In this document: one piece after another, positions 8,015 to 16,699 of the stretch | Layout: each line of letters opens with the position of its first letter | Position numbering within the stretch: the first letter of the stretch is position 1 | NCBI GenBank assembly: GCA_944325545.1 | Contig: CALVAM010000019.1 | Coordinates: forward strand, 1 to 40,833 | Length of the DNA: 40,833 nt | Direction: 5' to 3' | Source: Candidatus Gastranaerophilales bacterium | GTDB lineage: Bacteria > Cyanobacteriota > Vampirovibrionia > Gastranaerophilales > Gastranaerophilaceae | Translations under genes and position numbers: made by a program | The notes under the pieces: model-generated | What the model was told of the DNA's origin: nothing | Database searches by the model: none | The model's input: the letters and a program-made list of their open reading frames with translations, nothing else

Positions 8015-10105
8015 ATGGCAGCAGAAGGACAACAAAATAAACCTATAAGTGAAATATTTTTAGCATTATTCGTAATGACCTTGATTTTAATCCTCATTAT
8101 CGAGATGCCAAATTGGGTTATCAATTTTTCTATAAGCTTAAATATTACACTAGGTATTGTTCTATTAATGATATCTTTATATGTCCAAAAGCCTTTAGAA
8201 TTAGCAGCGTTCCCCTCAATTATACTGCTGGGGACAATGTTTCGTTTGGTACTTTCAATAGCTTCAACACGTCTTATTTTGGCAAAAGGGGACGCAGGAG
8301 AAGTAATCCACGCATTCGGAACATTCGTAACAGGCGGAAATATGATTGTAGGCGGTGTAATTTTCTTAATTATCACAGTCGTACAATTTATGGTAATTAC
8401 CAAGGGTGCTGAACGTATTGCCGAAGTTGCCGCACGTTTCGCATTAGATGCCATGCCAGGTAAGCAAATGACTATTGATGCCGATTTTAACGCAGGTTTA
8501 ATTTCACCTGAAGAAGCTGTTAAACGTCGTGAAGACCTTCAAAGAGAATCAAGTTTATTTGGTTCAATGGATGGTTCTATGAAATTCGTAAAAGGTGATA
8601 CTATGGCTGGTATCATCATTGTAATTATTAACATTGTCGGAGGTTTAGCCGTTGGGTGTTTAATGAATCAAATGCCAATAGCTGACGCCGTTAGTAAATA
8701 TACAGTTTTAACAATTGGTGACGGTTTAGCCTCTCAGCTTCCATCACTTTTAATGTCAATTGCAGCAGGTATCGTCATGACCCGTGCTTCTGCCGGGAAT
8801 AATTCATTAGGCGGAGATTTGACTTCACAAATTTTATCTAAACCTTATTCATTATTTTTTGCGGCACTATTCTTGGGATTAATTACAATAACTTGTCCGA
8901 TAACCGGCTTACCATTCTTACCGTTTTTAATGTTTACAATTATCCTTGCAGTTGCAGGATTTTCAGTACTCGTTAATGCAGATGTTCAATCTCAATTAGG
9001 ACAATTAGAAAGCGTTCGCCAAAATATGCAAGATTTAGTTAACCCTAATAAAATGTACGAAAGACTTGGGGTTGATGTTTTAAGTTTACAAGTCGGAGCT
9101 GGCTTACTTGTTATTGCGGATCCTGATCAAGAAGGTCAATTACTTGCTAAAATCGCAGCACTTCGTCAAAGAGTTACCGATGAATTGGGATACATTTTAC
9201 CTAATATTCGTATTATGGACTCATCTGCTTTAGAAGCTAATGAATACGTTATTTCTATCCGTAACAATGTCGTAGCTTCAGGCTTTGTATACCCTGGAAA
9301 ATACATGGTAATTGCAGATCAATGGGATTCAGTAAAAAAATCTATTCCGGAAGATGCAATTGTCGGAGTTGATCCTACTTACCAAACCCAAGCATATTGG
9401 ATTTCTCAAGATGACGCTAGATCTGCTAAAAGTGTTACTGCAGTTGATGCTACAGATGTTCTTGTTACACACCTTCAAGAATGTGTACGTAAACACGTTG
9501 ATGAAGTTATGACTAAAACTGATGTACTTAAACTTATGGAACTTGTTCGCTCTCAAGACCCAACACTTGTTAATGACCTTGTTCCGGCAATTATTTCTAC
9601 TTCTGATTTAAGAAAAATATTTGTTAACCTAATCAGAGAAAAAGTTTCTATCAAAGATATTATATTCGTATTTGAAAGACTTTGCGATTATGCAAGATTT
9701 TCTAAAGAACCTGATATTTTATCAGAACGTTTGAGAGCTGCATTAGGACGCCAAATTTGTTTATCTAATGTTGATAGAGATAGGGTTTTATACGCTCTTA
9801 CTCTTTCTCCAGAATGGGAAAAAACTCTTGATGATAGTTGTCAAAGAACAGAACTTGGAACTATGTTCCTTCTTAATCCTATGCAAGTTCAAGATTTAAT
9901 AGAATCTACTGCAATGACACTTATGAGAGCCCACCAATCTATCGGACAACAACCTGTTATTCTATGTTCTCCAAGAATAAGACTTCCTTTATATCAATTA
10001 CTCGAAAGACATATTCCTACAATTGTTGTTATTTCATACTCCGAACTTATTACCGATATTAAGGTTGAAGCTGTTGACACTATTGGCGAAAATTCTGGAT
10101 ATTAA
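8015..10105 (+). CDS. flhA: FlhA, export-gate membrane protein
   Basis: 696 residues, standard for FlhA/SctV. About eight transmembrane helices fill the first 330 residues. The FHIPEP signature region is recognisable as FPSIILLGTMFRLVLSIAST followed by RLIL. The cytoplasmic ring-forming domain (about 360-696) contains ALEANEYVISI, DPTYQTQAYWIS and VLVTHLQECVRKHVDEV. It forms the nonameric cytosolic ring that receives substrates and couples proton flow to export. Ribosome site AAAGGAA. It follows fliH directly; in many flagellar operons fliI and others would intervene. Flagellar versus non-flagellar use cannot be decided from this protein alone. Confidence 0.94.
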   Translation: MAAEGQQNKPISEIFLALFVMTLILILIIEMPNWVINFSISLNITLGIVLLMISLYVQKPLELAAFPSIILLGTMFRLVLSIASTRLILAKGDAGEVIHAFGTFVTGGNMIVGGVIFLIITVVQFMVITKGAERIAEVAARFALDAMPGKQMTIDADFNAGLISPEEAVKRREDLQRESSLFGSMDGSMKFVKGDTMAGIIIVIINIVGGLAVGCLMNQMPIADAVSKYTVLTIGDGLASQLPSLLMSIAAGIVMTRASAGNNSLGGDLTSQILSKPYSLFFAALFLGLITITCPITGLPFLPFLMFTIILAVAGFSVLVNADVQSQLGQLESVRQNMQDLVNPNKMYERLGVDVLSLQVGAGLLVIADPDQEGQLLAKIAALRQRVTDELGYILPNIRIMDSSALEANEYVISIRNNVVASGFVYPGKYMVIADQWDSVKKSIPEDAIVGVDPTYQTQAYWISQDDARSAKSVTAVDATDVLVTHLQECVRKHVDEVMTKTDVLKLMELVRSQDPTLVNDLVPAIISTSDLRKIFVNLIREKVSIKDIIFVFERLCDYARFSKEPDILSERLRAALGRQICLSNVDRDRVLYALTLSPEWEKTLDDSCQRTELGTMFLLNPMQVQDLIESTAMTLMRAHQSIGQQPVILCSPRIRLPLYQLLERHIPTIVVISYSELITDIKVEAVDTIGENSGY

Positions 10106-10298
10106 AGCTTGTTAACAAAACTTAATAATTCGATTCTTAAAAGTCAATTTTTAAATTTGTAAATACTTTATATATATACGAGATATATAAGAGAGTAGAG
10201 AAGATTAAAATCAAGCATCTTAAAGCTTTGATATAGATATTTTTGCTTTCTTAAATAGCTTTGAGTATTAGTAAAAATTTTATATAGGAGTATTTATT

Positions 10299-10541
10299 AT
10301 GGCAATTGGAGCAAGAGATTTTATTGACAAATTATTAGTTGAAAAATATGCACAAGAAAAAGTTGATAATCACGATGAAGATGCTTTGGTTTCTAAAGTT
10401 GATGCTGATGATATGTTAGAAGCAATGAATTGTTCGGCCAATAATTTCAGAACAATGCTTGCTTTGAATAATCGACTAACTATGGTCTGTTACGGAGTAG
10501 TTGCTAAATCTGCCAAATATGTACAAACTGAAGCTGCATAA
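10299..10541 (+). CDS. Small conserved-looking protein of unknown function
   Basis: 80 residues, not recognised. It is acidic in the first half (EKVDNHDEDALVSKVDADD), then a predicted helix NNFRTMLALNNRL and a C-terminal segment VCYGVVAKSAKY. There are two cysteines (near 45 and 66) and no signal peptide or membrane segment. A TAGGAG ribosome site precedes the ATG by 8 bases, which supports translation. It lies 193 bases downstream of flhA on the same strand and is closed by a strong terminator, so it may be a separate transcript. A link to the export system is suggested only by position. Confidence 0.65.
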   Translation: MAIGARDFIDKLLVEKYAQEKVDNHDEDALVSKVDADDMLEAMNCSANNFRTMLALNNRLTMVCYGVVAKSAKYVQTEAA

Positions 10542-10552
10542 GTTAAATTTAG

Positions 10553-10558
10553 TATAAT
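10553..10558 (+). promoter_or_regulatory. Candidate -10 box for lysA
   Basis: TATAAT in TTTAGTATAATAAG. A transcript would start near 10565, just before the perfect hairpin at 10568-10615, so the hairpin would form the 5' leader of lysA. No convincing -35 is seen. Confidence 0.4.
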
Positions 10559-10567
10559 AAGACTACG

Positions 10568-10618
10568 AAATCCTTTCTTGTTTTTGATAAAATACTAAAA
10601 AACAAGAAAGGATTTTTT
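10568..10618 (+). terminator. Perfect 18-bp hairpin with T run, overlapping the lysA ribosome site
   Basis: Arms 10568-10585 and 10598-10615 are exactly complementary (core CCTTTCTTG / CAAGAAAGG) around a 12-base loop and end in a run of T. It looks like an intrinsic terminator for the 80-residue gene. Its right arm also contains AAGAAAGGA, the only ribosome site for lysA, whose ATG is at 10619. Read-through RNA would therefore have the site locked in a stem. Confidence 0.8.
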
Positions 10619-11926
10619 ATGAGCATAAATCAATCAATTAAACCTTTAACATTAGAAGAAAAAGAACATTTATTTCTGGGAGGCTGTGATTTAGTTGATT
10701 TAGCAAAAAAATATGGAACTCCTTTATATGTAATTGATGAAGCTTCTATAAGAGAAATTTGTAAAAATTATAAGAGTGCTTTTAAAGATTATAAAAATAT
10801 AAAAATGATGTATGCATCAAAAGCTTTATGTACATCTGCTTTATGTAGAATTTTAGATGAAGAAGGCTTTGGTTTTGATGCAGTTTCGGCAGGAGAAATT
10901 TATACAATATATAAATCAAATGTCGATATGTCAAAAGTTTTATTCAACGGCAATAATAAATCTTCAAAGGAAATTGAACTTGCAATAGATTTGGGAGTCG
11001 GAAGATTTTCTGTTGATAATTTTTATGAAGCAAATTTATTAAACAAAATCGCTTCAGAAAAAAATAAAACTGTCAATATTTTATTAAGAATTACTCCCGG
11101 AATTGAATGTCATACACATGATTATATTCAAACAGGTCAAACAGATTCCAAATTTGGTTTTGACTTAACCCAAATAGATGAAATAATAAATTTAATTAAA
11201 AATGAATACAAAAATCTTAATTTAAAAGGGTTACACGCTCATATCGGTTCTCAAATTTTTGAACTAAAATCTTATTATGACGAAGTAGAAATTTTAATAA
11301 AAGAAATTAAAAGAATAAAAGAAATTCACAACATTGAATTAAGTGAAATGAATATTGGTGGAGGTTTGGGAGTAAAATATACAAATAATGATAACCCTCC
11401 AAGTATTGAAGAATTAGCTAAATCAATTACAGATTCCATGCAAAAGTTTGGGATTGATGTTCCAACAATATATATAGAACCCGGAAGAAGTATAATTTCA
11501 ACTTCAGGCGTTACTTTGTATACAGTTGGTAGCTCTAAACAAGTTCCTAACGGCAGAAAATACGTCGCCGTAGATGGAGGAATGGCAGACAATCCAAGAC
11601 CTAGTATGTATCAAGCTGAATATTTTGCACAAGTTGCGAATAAACCAAAATATGAAGACAAAGAAACTGTAACTATAGCCGGACGTTTTTGCGAAAGCGG
11701 AGATATTTTAATAAATAAAATCGATTTACCTAAATTAGAAGTCGGAGATGTTCTTTGCGTATACAATACAGGAGCATATAATTACTCAATGGCATCAAAT
11801 TATAATAAGGTCGAAAAACCTGCAATAGTACTTGTAAATAATTCTCTATCTGATATTATAGTAAATAGAGAGACTTTAGATGATTTAGTTTCTAAAGATG
11901 TTATTCCTGATAGGTTGAAAAAGTAA
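10619..11926 (+). CDS. lysA: Diaminopimelate decarboxylase
   Basis: 435 residues. This PLP enzyme decarboxylates meso-diaminopimelate to lysine. The alanine-racemase-type barrel has the PLP lysine in MYASKALC (Lys68) and the HAHIGSQI and EPGRSI motifs. The C-terminal beta domain has the GRFCESGDIL active-site phrase contributed across the dimer, and ends with the NYSMASNYN segment typical of the enzyme. The start ATG lies 3 bases beyond a strong hairpin that holds the ribosome site. Its stop TAA overlaps the ATG of the diadenylate cyclase by one base, so the two are translationally coupled. Confidence 0.95.
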   Translation: MSINQSIKPLTLEEKEHLFLGGCDLVDLAKKYGTPLYVIDEASIREICKNYKSAFKDYKNIKMMYASKALCTSALCRILDEEGFGFDAVSAGEIYTIYKSNVDMSKVLFNGNNKSSKEIELAIDLGVGRFSVDNFYEANLLNKIASEKNKTVNILLRITPGIECHTHDYIQTGQTDSKFGFDLTQIDEIINLIKNEYKNLNLKGLHAHIGSQIFELKSYYDEVEILIKEIKRIKEIHNIELSEMNIGGGLGVKYTNNDNPPSIEELAKSITDSMQKFGIDVPTIYIEPGRSIISTSGVTLYTVGSSKQVPNGRKYVAVDGGMADNPRPSMYQAEYFAQVANKPKYEDKETVTIAGRFCESGDILINKIDLPKLEVGDVLCVYNTGAYNYSMASNYNKVEKPAIVLVNNSLSDIIVNRETLDDLVSKDVIPDRLKK

Positions 11927-12813
11927 TGATAGAAGTGCTAATATCCTTAATCCAAAATATTTTAAGTCCTCTTCAATGGTCTTTGAACTGGATTAATGTA
12001 TTGGAAATTTCTTTTATCGTTTTAATCCTTTTTGTATTCTATCAGAAATTTATCAAAAACACTCCGGCAGAAAAACTTGTCAAAGGGATTTTCTTTTTAA
12101 TTTTTGCTTGGATTTTTAGTGAAATTTTAATCTTAATAGATTTAAAAATACTAGGAGTATTTTTAAAATCATTAGTAACATTAATTTCATTAAGTTTAAT
12201 TGTAATATTCCAACCTGAATTAAGAAAATTTTTAGGTTATTTGGGTCAACCAGGATTCATAAGACGAACATTTTTTACTGCAGGTCCTTATAGAAAAGCA
12301 TTAGAAGCTGATGTGGATGTTATAAAAGAAATCATTGAAGCAGTCAAATATTTAACCAAAACAAAAACAGGTGCTTTAATTGTATTTCAAAAAGATATGG
12401 ACGCAGGAGTTTATTCTGATGTTGGAACAACGATTGATGCTATTATTTCAACAGAATTAATTTTAACAATCTTCCACCCTAACACTCCTCTTCACGACGG
12501 AGCTATGGTTATTAAAGATACTAAAATTCATTCAGCAGGAGTTTTGCTTCCATTAACGGAAGATCCGAAGTTAAGTTGGAAATACGGAACCAGACATAGA
12601 GCAGCTATTGGTATGTCAGAAGTTTCTGATGCGGCTTGTCTTGTTGTATCAGAAGAAACTGGCGATGTTTCTGTTTGTATGGATGGGTTATTAAAAAAAT
12701 ACGAAGATTTAATGACTTTAAAAACAGATTTAGAGTCTATTTTAGGTATAAAACAAGCTGATGAAAATCAAACAAAACATAAAAATATCTTTGAAATATT
12801 AAGAGGGAAATAA
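11926..12813 (+). CDS. cdaA: CdaA-type diadenylate cyclase (c-di-AMP synthase)
   Basis: 295 residues. Three N-terminal transmembrane helices (about 27-44, 51-71, 76-96) precede a DisA_N catalytic domain. The catalytic DGA (191-193) and RHR (223-225) motifs are both intact, so activity is expected. It converts two ATP to c-di-AMP, which in other bacteria controls potassium/osmolyte balance and cell-wall homeostasis. In Firmicutes cdaA is followed by cdaR and glmM; here it overlaps lysA upstream and is followed by a YitT protein, with no CdaR visible. The coupling to lysA suggests a link with peptidoglycan/lysine supply, which is inference. Confidence 0.93.
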   Translation: MIEVLISLIQNILSPLQWSLNWINVLEISFIVLILFVFYQKFIKNTPAEKLVKGIFFLIFAWIFSEILILIDLKILGVFLKSLVTLISLSLIVIFQPELRKFLGYLGQPGFIRRTFFTAGPYRKALEADVDVIKEIIEAVKYLTKTKTGALIVFQKDMDAGVYSDVGTTIDAIISTELILTIFHPNTPLHDGAMVIKDTKIHSAGVLLPLTEDPKLSWKYGTRHRAAIGMSEVSDAACLVVSEETGDVSVCMDGLLKKYEDLMTLKTDLESILGIKQADENQTKHKNIFEILRGK

Positions 12814-12820
12814 TAATTAA

Positions 12821-13711
12821 ATGTTCTTTGGGCGTAAAAAAACAGAACCTATAAAAAAAACAAAAATTGAAATTTTTCGTGAATATCTTTTTAAATTCCT
12901 TTTTCTAACAATAGGTGCTTTTATAGTAGCCGTTGGTTTAGAAATGTTTTTACTGCCTAATAAAATTATTGATGGTGGAGTAATTGGTATTTCAATGATG
13001 CTTTCTTACATCACTAAATTAAATTTAGGTTTACTGATTTTTTGTATAAATATCCCATTTATATTAATGGCATTCAAAAATTTAGGTCAAAAATTTGTAT
13101 TCCAAACATTTTATGCAACCGCAATCTTAAGTATTGCAACAAATGTACTTCACGGTAAACAAGCAACTGAAGATTTATTATTAGCAACAGTTTTTGGTGG
13201 CATTATATTAGGCTTAGGGGTAGGTTTAATCCTAAGAAACAATGCATCTTTAGACGGAACTGAAATGCTGTCAATCAACATTTGTAAAAAATTGAAAATA
13301 ATATCTGTCGGTGAACTTTTAATGTTCATAAACCTTTTTATATATATGGGAGCAGCATTTTTATACGGTTGGGATAGAGCATTGTATTCAATTTTAACTT
13401 ATTATATTGCCTCAAAGGTTATTGATTCTGTTTTAGAAGGTTTAGATAAAGCAAAATCCGTTAGAATTTTTTCGGAACATTATCGTGAAATCGGTGATGC
13501 TATTATGAAAGAACTTGATGTCAGTGTAACTTATATGAAAACTATGGGCGGATATTCACGAAAAGAAAAAATCCAAACTTATTGTGTAGTAAATAAATTT
13601 GAAATGGTTAAACTCAAAGAACTTGTACATTCAATTGACCCAATTGCGTTTCTTGTTACTGAAGACGTCTATGAAGTAGAAGGCGTAAGAGTTAAAAAGA
13701 AAAAACACTAG
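12821..13711 (+). CDS. YitT family membrane protein (DUF161 + DUF2179)
   Basis: 296 residues. About five or six hydrophobic helices between residues 25 and 200 include GLEMFLLPNKIIDGGVIGIS, a hallmark start of the YitT/DUF161 family. A soluble C-terminal DUF2179 domain (about 215-290) contains YMKTMGGYSRKEKIQTYCVV. The biochemical function of the family is not established. It starts 7 bases after cdaA, with AGAGGG further upstream, and is probably the third gene of the lysA-cdaA unit. Identification as a family member is firm. Confidence 0.9.
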   Translation: MFFGRKKTEPIKKTKIEIFREYLFKFLFLTIGAFIVAVGLEMFLLPNKIIDGGVIGISMMLSYITKLNLGLLIFCINIPFILMAFKNLGQKFVFQTFYATAILSIATNVLHGKQATEDLLLATVFGGIILGLGVGLILRNNASLDGTEMLSINICKKLKIISVGELLMFINLFIYMGAAFLYGWDRALYSILTYYIASKVIDSVLEGLDKAKSVRIFSEHYREIGDAIMKELDVSVTYMKTMGGYSRKEKIQTYCVVNKFEMVKLKELVHSIDPIAFLVTEDVYEVEGVRVKKKKH

Positions 13712-13761
13712 ACATATATTTAAAAGTAGTATAAAATTTAAATATTAAGAGAGGAATAATA

Positions 13762-14106
13762 ATGGCAAATACAGATATGATACCTGTAGAGGTAATAATT
13801 TTAACGGATAATGATGATATTAAAGGAACTGTTTATGTTTCAGGTTCAACCCCTGCTAACAGACAATTAACACAACTTTTAAATGATCCAAATCGTAGAT
13901 TTTTAGCTGTTACTAATGTAGAGATTTATGCTAAGAATTCTAACCAACCTCCAAAAAGATATGAATTTTTAGAATTACATATGGATTCTATAAGAATGGT
14001 TCATCCTACATCTCAAGCGTTATTTAGAGAATCTTCTAAAACACAAGAGGATATTGCAAGATTTAGAGAACTTAGGGCAAAATTAAACCAAACTAAACCT
14101 TTCTAG
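13762..14106 (+). CDS. Small conserved protein, DUF6812-like, function unknown
   Basis: 114 residues, soluble. The N-terminal half looks like a small beta-sheet domain: VEVIILTDNDDIKGTVYVSG, then RRFLAVTNVEIYA. The tail is helical and charged (SKTQEDIARFRELRAKLN). I associate the first 90 residues with the DUF6812 type but cannot verify this. A strong GAGGAA ribosome site precedes the ATG. It sits between the YitT gene and a terminator at 14128-14162, so it ends the transcript. No function should be inferred. Confidence 0.75.
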   Translation: MANTDMIPVEVIILTDNDDIKGTVYVSGSTPANRQLTQLLNDPNRRFLAVTNVEIYAKNSNQPPKRYEFLELHMDSIRMVHPTSQALFRESSKTQEDIARFRELRAKLNQTKPF

Positions 14107-14127
14107 TTTGAAATTTTAAAAAGTTTA

Positions 14128-14162
14128 AAACCAGGTATTTAAGGAAAATACTTGGTTTTTTT
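14128..14162 (+). terminator. Intrinsic terminator
   Basis: AAACCAGGTATTT (14128-14140) pairs with AAATACTTGGTTT (14146-14158) with one G-T wobble and a 5-base loop, followed by a run of T. It closes the unit ending at 14106. Confidence 0.85.
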
Positions 14163-14185
14163 AATATTAAAATTTATGATAATAT

Positions 14186-14422
14186 ATGAATATGTTAAAA
14201 AAATTTATTTTATTTTTAATAAAAATATATCAAAAGATTTCGAGTTATACACCACCAAGATGTAGATTTTATCCGACTTGTTCTGAATATACTAAACAAG
14301 CAATAGAACATTATGGACTAATTAAAGGTGGAATATTAGGTTTAAAACGTATATGTAAATGTCATCCGTTAAATGAAGGCGGATACGACCCATTACCTTT
14401 GGAGGAAAATAATGGCAAATAA
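14186..14422 (+). CDS. yidD: YidD, membrane protein insertion factor
   Basis: 78 residues, a normal length. The family core is clear: the [20 protein letters not shown] segment, then [11 protein letters not shown] and [17 protein letters not shown]. An N-terminal amphipathic/hydrophobic helix would attach it to the inner face of the membrane. It assists YidC-dependent insertion. The usual rnpA/yidC neighbours are absent. There are two possible ATG starts (14186, 14192) and no Shine-Dalgarno. A TATGAT six bases upstream of the first ATG hints at a very short leader. Its 3' end overlaps the next gene by 11 bases. Confidence 0.93.
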   Translation: MNMLKKFILFLIKIYQKISSYTPPRCRFYPTCSEYTKQAIEHYGLIKGGILGLKRICKCHPLNEGGYDPLPLEENNGK

Positions 14423-14927
14423 AATTATCATATTTTCAGGAAAACAATATTCAGGCAAAGATACTGCAGCAAAAATTTTAATGGATGCAATGCCGAGTTT
14501 TAAACGTTGTGCAATGGGTGATATCATAAAAATTGAATATGGAAAAATTCATAACCTAACATATAATGAAATTGAAAAAAATAAAGCTCAATACCGCCAA
14601 GGATTAATTGATTTAGGTAATTGGGGACGTTCACAAAGTCCTGATTTTTGGCTTGAAAAAATAATTTCTCAAGAAGGTAATATCGTTGTAACAGATGTAA
14701 GAATAAAACATGAATATGAAGTTTTTAAAAATGCCGGAGCAATTTCAATCAGAGTAGAAGCTGATCGAGAAATTCGAGAAGCTAGAGGTGGCAAATTAGT
14801 CGGAGAAAACGACATTACTGAAGTTGATTTAGATAATATTCAGGATTGGGATTTTCTAATTTACAATAACAAGGATTATGAAACATTAAAGAAAAATGTT
14901 TTAGCAATAGTTCATAAATTAAATTAA
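14412..14927 (+). CDS. P-loop kinase resembling animal-type phosphomevalonate kinase / dNMP kinase
   Basis: 171 residues from the ATG at 14412, chosen because GGAGGAAA lies 4 bases upstream; a longer reading frame starts at 14373 but lacks a site. The P-loop is [10 protein letters not shown]. Further marks are [13 protein letters not shown], then [12 protein letters not shown] (Walker-B/lid-like) and an Arg-rich lid, REIREARGG. The order SGKxxSGKD, a WG-R helix, a DxR strand with a following E, and an R..RGG lid parallels the animal phosphomevalonate kinase fold and phage-like deoxynucleotide monophosphate kinases. The substrate is undecided. It overlaps yidD by 11 bases and shares a TTAA with the convergent gene's stop. 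Confidence 0.7.
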   Translation: MANKIIIFSGKQYSGKDTAAKILMDAMPSFKRCAMGDIIKIEYGKIHNLTYNEIEKNKAQYRQGLIDLGNWGRSQSPDFWLEKIISQEGNIVVTDVRIKHEYEVFKNAGAISIRVEADREIREARGGKLVGENDITEVDLDNIQDWDFLIYNNKDYETLKKNVLAIVHKLN

Positions 14928-16459
14928 GCATTTACTACCTCCTGATTGTTAATCTGTTGTTTTGTAGCGGTTTGTTGGTTTTTATTCAAATCATTTGATT
15001 GCTTTGCCATTAAATTAGTTTTTGGATTCAAATATTTATCAGCAGTGTTTCCAATCATACTTAAACCTATTGATGATGCAAAACCAATACCAAGACTCTT
15101 TGCTCCTGATACTAACATAGCAGTAAGAGCAGTTGAAACGCCTAAACCGGCTATAGCTGGGAATGCTACTGTTATAGCTCTTGAAATTCTATCTTCTTTA
15201 GTATCAGCAGTACTTATTGCAACACCACTCATCCCAATTCCAAACAATGCCGTTAAAATATCAGTAGGAGCTCCTCCTAACATTAAATCACGTTTCTTAT
15301 CAAAATATTCTACAGTTTCGCTAAAATTAGCTTTTCTAAGTGTTTTACCGGATGTTTTTAATGTACTTTCTAGAGCTAATTTTTCTTCTTTTGAAATAAA
15401 TGGGGAAAGTATATCTATTACTTCATTGTACTTTCCTTGTTGAGTTTTTCCATCGCCTAAAATCGTATTTACCATATCTTTTCCGTTTTGTTCAAGGCGA
15501 TTTCTATCAGGCATCATAATATCTTCTGCCCAATAAGACATATTTTCTCTAAAATTTTGATAATTATGTTTTGATTTTTCTTTGAATGTACCTTCAGCTT
15601 TAAACCACTTAAAATTCTTACGATATTCTTGAAATTTTGCTCTAAAATCTTTTTCCAAGTTAGACATTAATTTTTCTTGTTCTTGTAAACGTGAATCTAC
15701 TTGGTTTTTGGAAAAATATTCACGAGCCTTTGTTATTTCTTTTAATTTGTTTTCTAATTCTAATTGTTTAGAATATGGAAGTTTTGTTTTATAACTTTGA
15801 ATTAAATTTTCTAATTCATTAAGTTTTTTAGAAGCTCCATCATACTTTGAATAAACTGTATGCTTACTTATATTATCAAACATATTTGTAATAGCATTAT
15901 GAGGTTTTTTCATTACAGTTGTAAAACCATCATCTATTTTCCTTAATGTATTACGTACAGTTTCATTTTTTACTCTATTAAAAGATTTTTTATCAGCACA
16001 CAACCATTTAAAAGCTTGATCTTTGCCAGCATTAGCAGTATTTGTAAATTGTAAAAAATCAGCTCCAAATGATAAAAAATCCGATTTCAATTGATGAAAT
16101 TGAGCTTTTAAAGATGTTCTATTTCCTTTTAAAGCTTCCGCATTAGCTTTTGAAGCATTCTTTCTCATTTTATTAATAAATTTCCCTGAAAATTTAGGAT
16201 TTAATAACGCCATTAAACCGCCAATAACAAGTACCGTGCTTCCTACTGTAACAGCTTTTCTATATTTCTTTTTCTTCTCTTCATCCCCGTCTGTTTTAAC
16301 AAATGTATCTACAGTTTTATTGATTACATTTTCAACTTTTTCCACAGGCTTTTTTATAATCAAGCTTTTATCTTTATCTTTTTCTTGATTAGCTCGAAAA
16401 CCAATATTACTTTGAAAATAATATGGATTATTATAATTGTTAAAACCTTCAATAGACAT
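14924..16459 (-). CDS. Large lineage-type membrane-associated protein, unknown function
   Basis: 511 residues from the ATG at 16459; a TTG six codons upstream is the alternative start. GAAGG lies about 11 bases before the ATG. The N-terminus MSIEGFNNYNNPYYF and then SNIGFRANQ resembles other proteins here that open with an Ile/Asn/Phe tag. One hydrophobic segment follows a Lys-rich stretch near residue 60 (VGSTVLVIGGLMALL). Residues about 90-380 are helical and charged with coiled-coil character. Two or three Gly/Ala/Ser-rich hydrophobic helices lie at about 395-470, and the tail is Gln/Asn-rich (NKNQQTATKQQINNQ). There is no enzyme motif. It could be a membrane-active, structural or secreted protein. 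Confidence 0.75.
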   Translation of the reverse strand: MSIEGFNNYNNPYYFQSNIGFRANQEKDKDKSLIIKKPVEKVENVINKTVDTFVKTDGDEEKKKKYRKAVTVGSTVLVIGGLMALLNPKFSGKFINKMRKNASKANAEALKGNRTSLKAQFHQLKSDFLSFGADFLQFTNTANAGKDQAFKWLCADKKSFNRVKNETVRNTLRKIDDGFTTVMKKPHNAITNMFDNISKHTVYSKYDGASKKLNELENLIQSYKTKLPYSKQLELENKLKEITKAREYFSKNQVDSRLQEQEKLMSNLEKDFRAKFQEYRKNFKWFKAEGTFKEKSKHNYQNFRENMSYWAEDIMMPDRNRLEQNGKDMVNTILGDGKTQQGKYNEVIDILSPFISKEEKLALESTLKTSGKTLRKANFSETVEYFDKKRDLMLGGAPTDILTALFGIGMSGVAISTADTKEDRISRAITVAFPAIAGLGVSTALTAMLVSGAKSLGIGFASSIGLSMIGNTADKYLNPKTNLMAKQSNDLNKNQQTATKQQINNQEVVNA

Positions 16460-16538
16460 GAAAATAAAAACCTTCAAAACCTGCTACATGAATATAAAGT
16501 TTAAAAACATTGAAAAATTGCGTTTTTGTAAATAAACA

Positions 16539-16697
16539 TTAACATTTATAACTTTGTTCAATCTTAGATTTTAAAAGTTTCATCTCATCTCTTGTTAAAA
16601 ACGAAGAAAATCTCATAAATTCATACATTGCATCATCATATGAATACTGTCTTCTCTCAACCTTTTGTAACCATTCTCTAACTTCCCGAGTAATCAT
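16539..16697 (-). CDS. Small 52-residue protein, unknown
   Basis: Read directly from the minus strand: ATG at 16697, stop TAA at 16539-16541. It begins MITREVREWLQKVERRQYSY and is highly charged and helical, with a second helix FLTRDEMKLLKSKIEQ. It has an excellent GGAGGA ribosome site (16703-16708) that lies inside the end of the upstream DUF1653 gene, whose stop is 2 bases before this ATG. That spacing makes it the second gene of a two-gene unit. No family is recognised. Confidence 0.7.
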   Translation of the reverse strand: MITREVREWLQKVERRQYSYDDAMYEFMRFSSFLTRDEMKLLKSKIEQSYKC

Positions 16698-16699
16698 AA

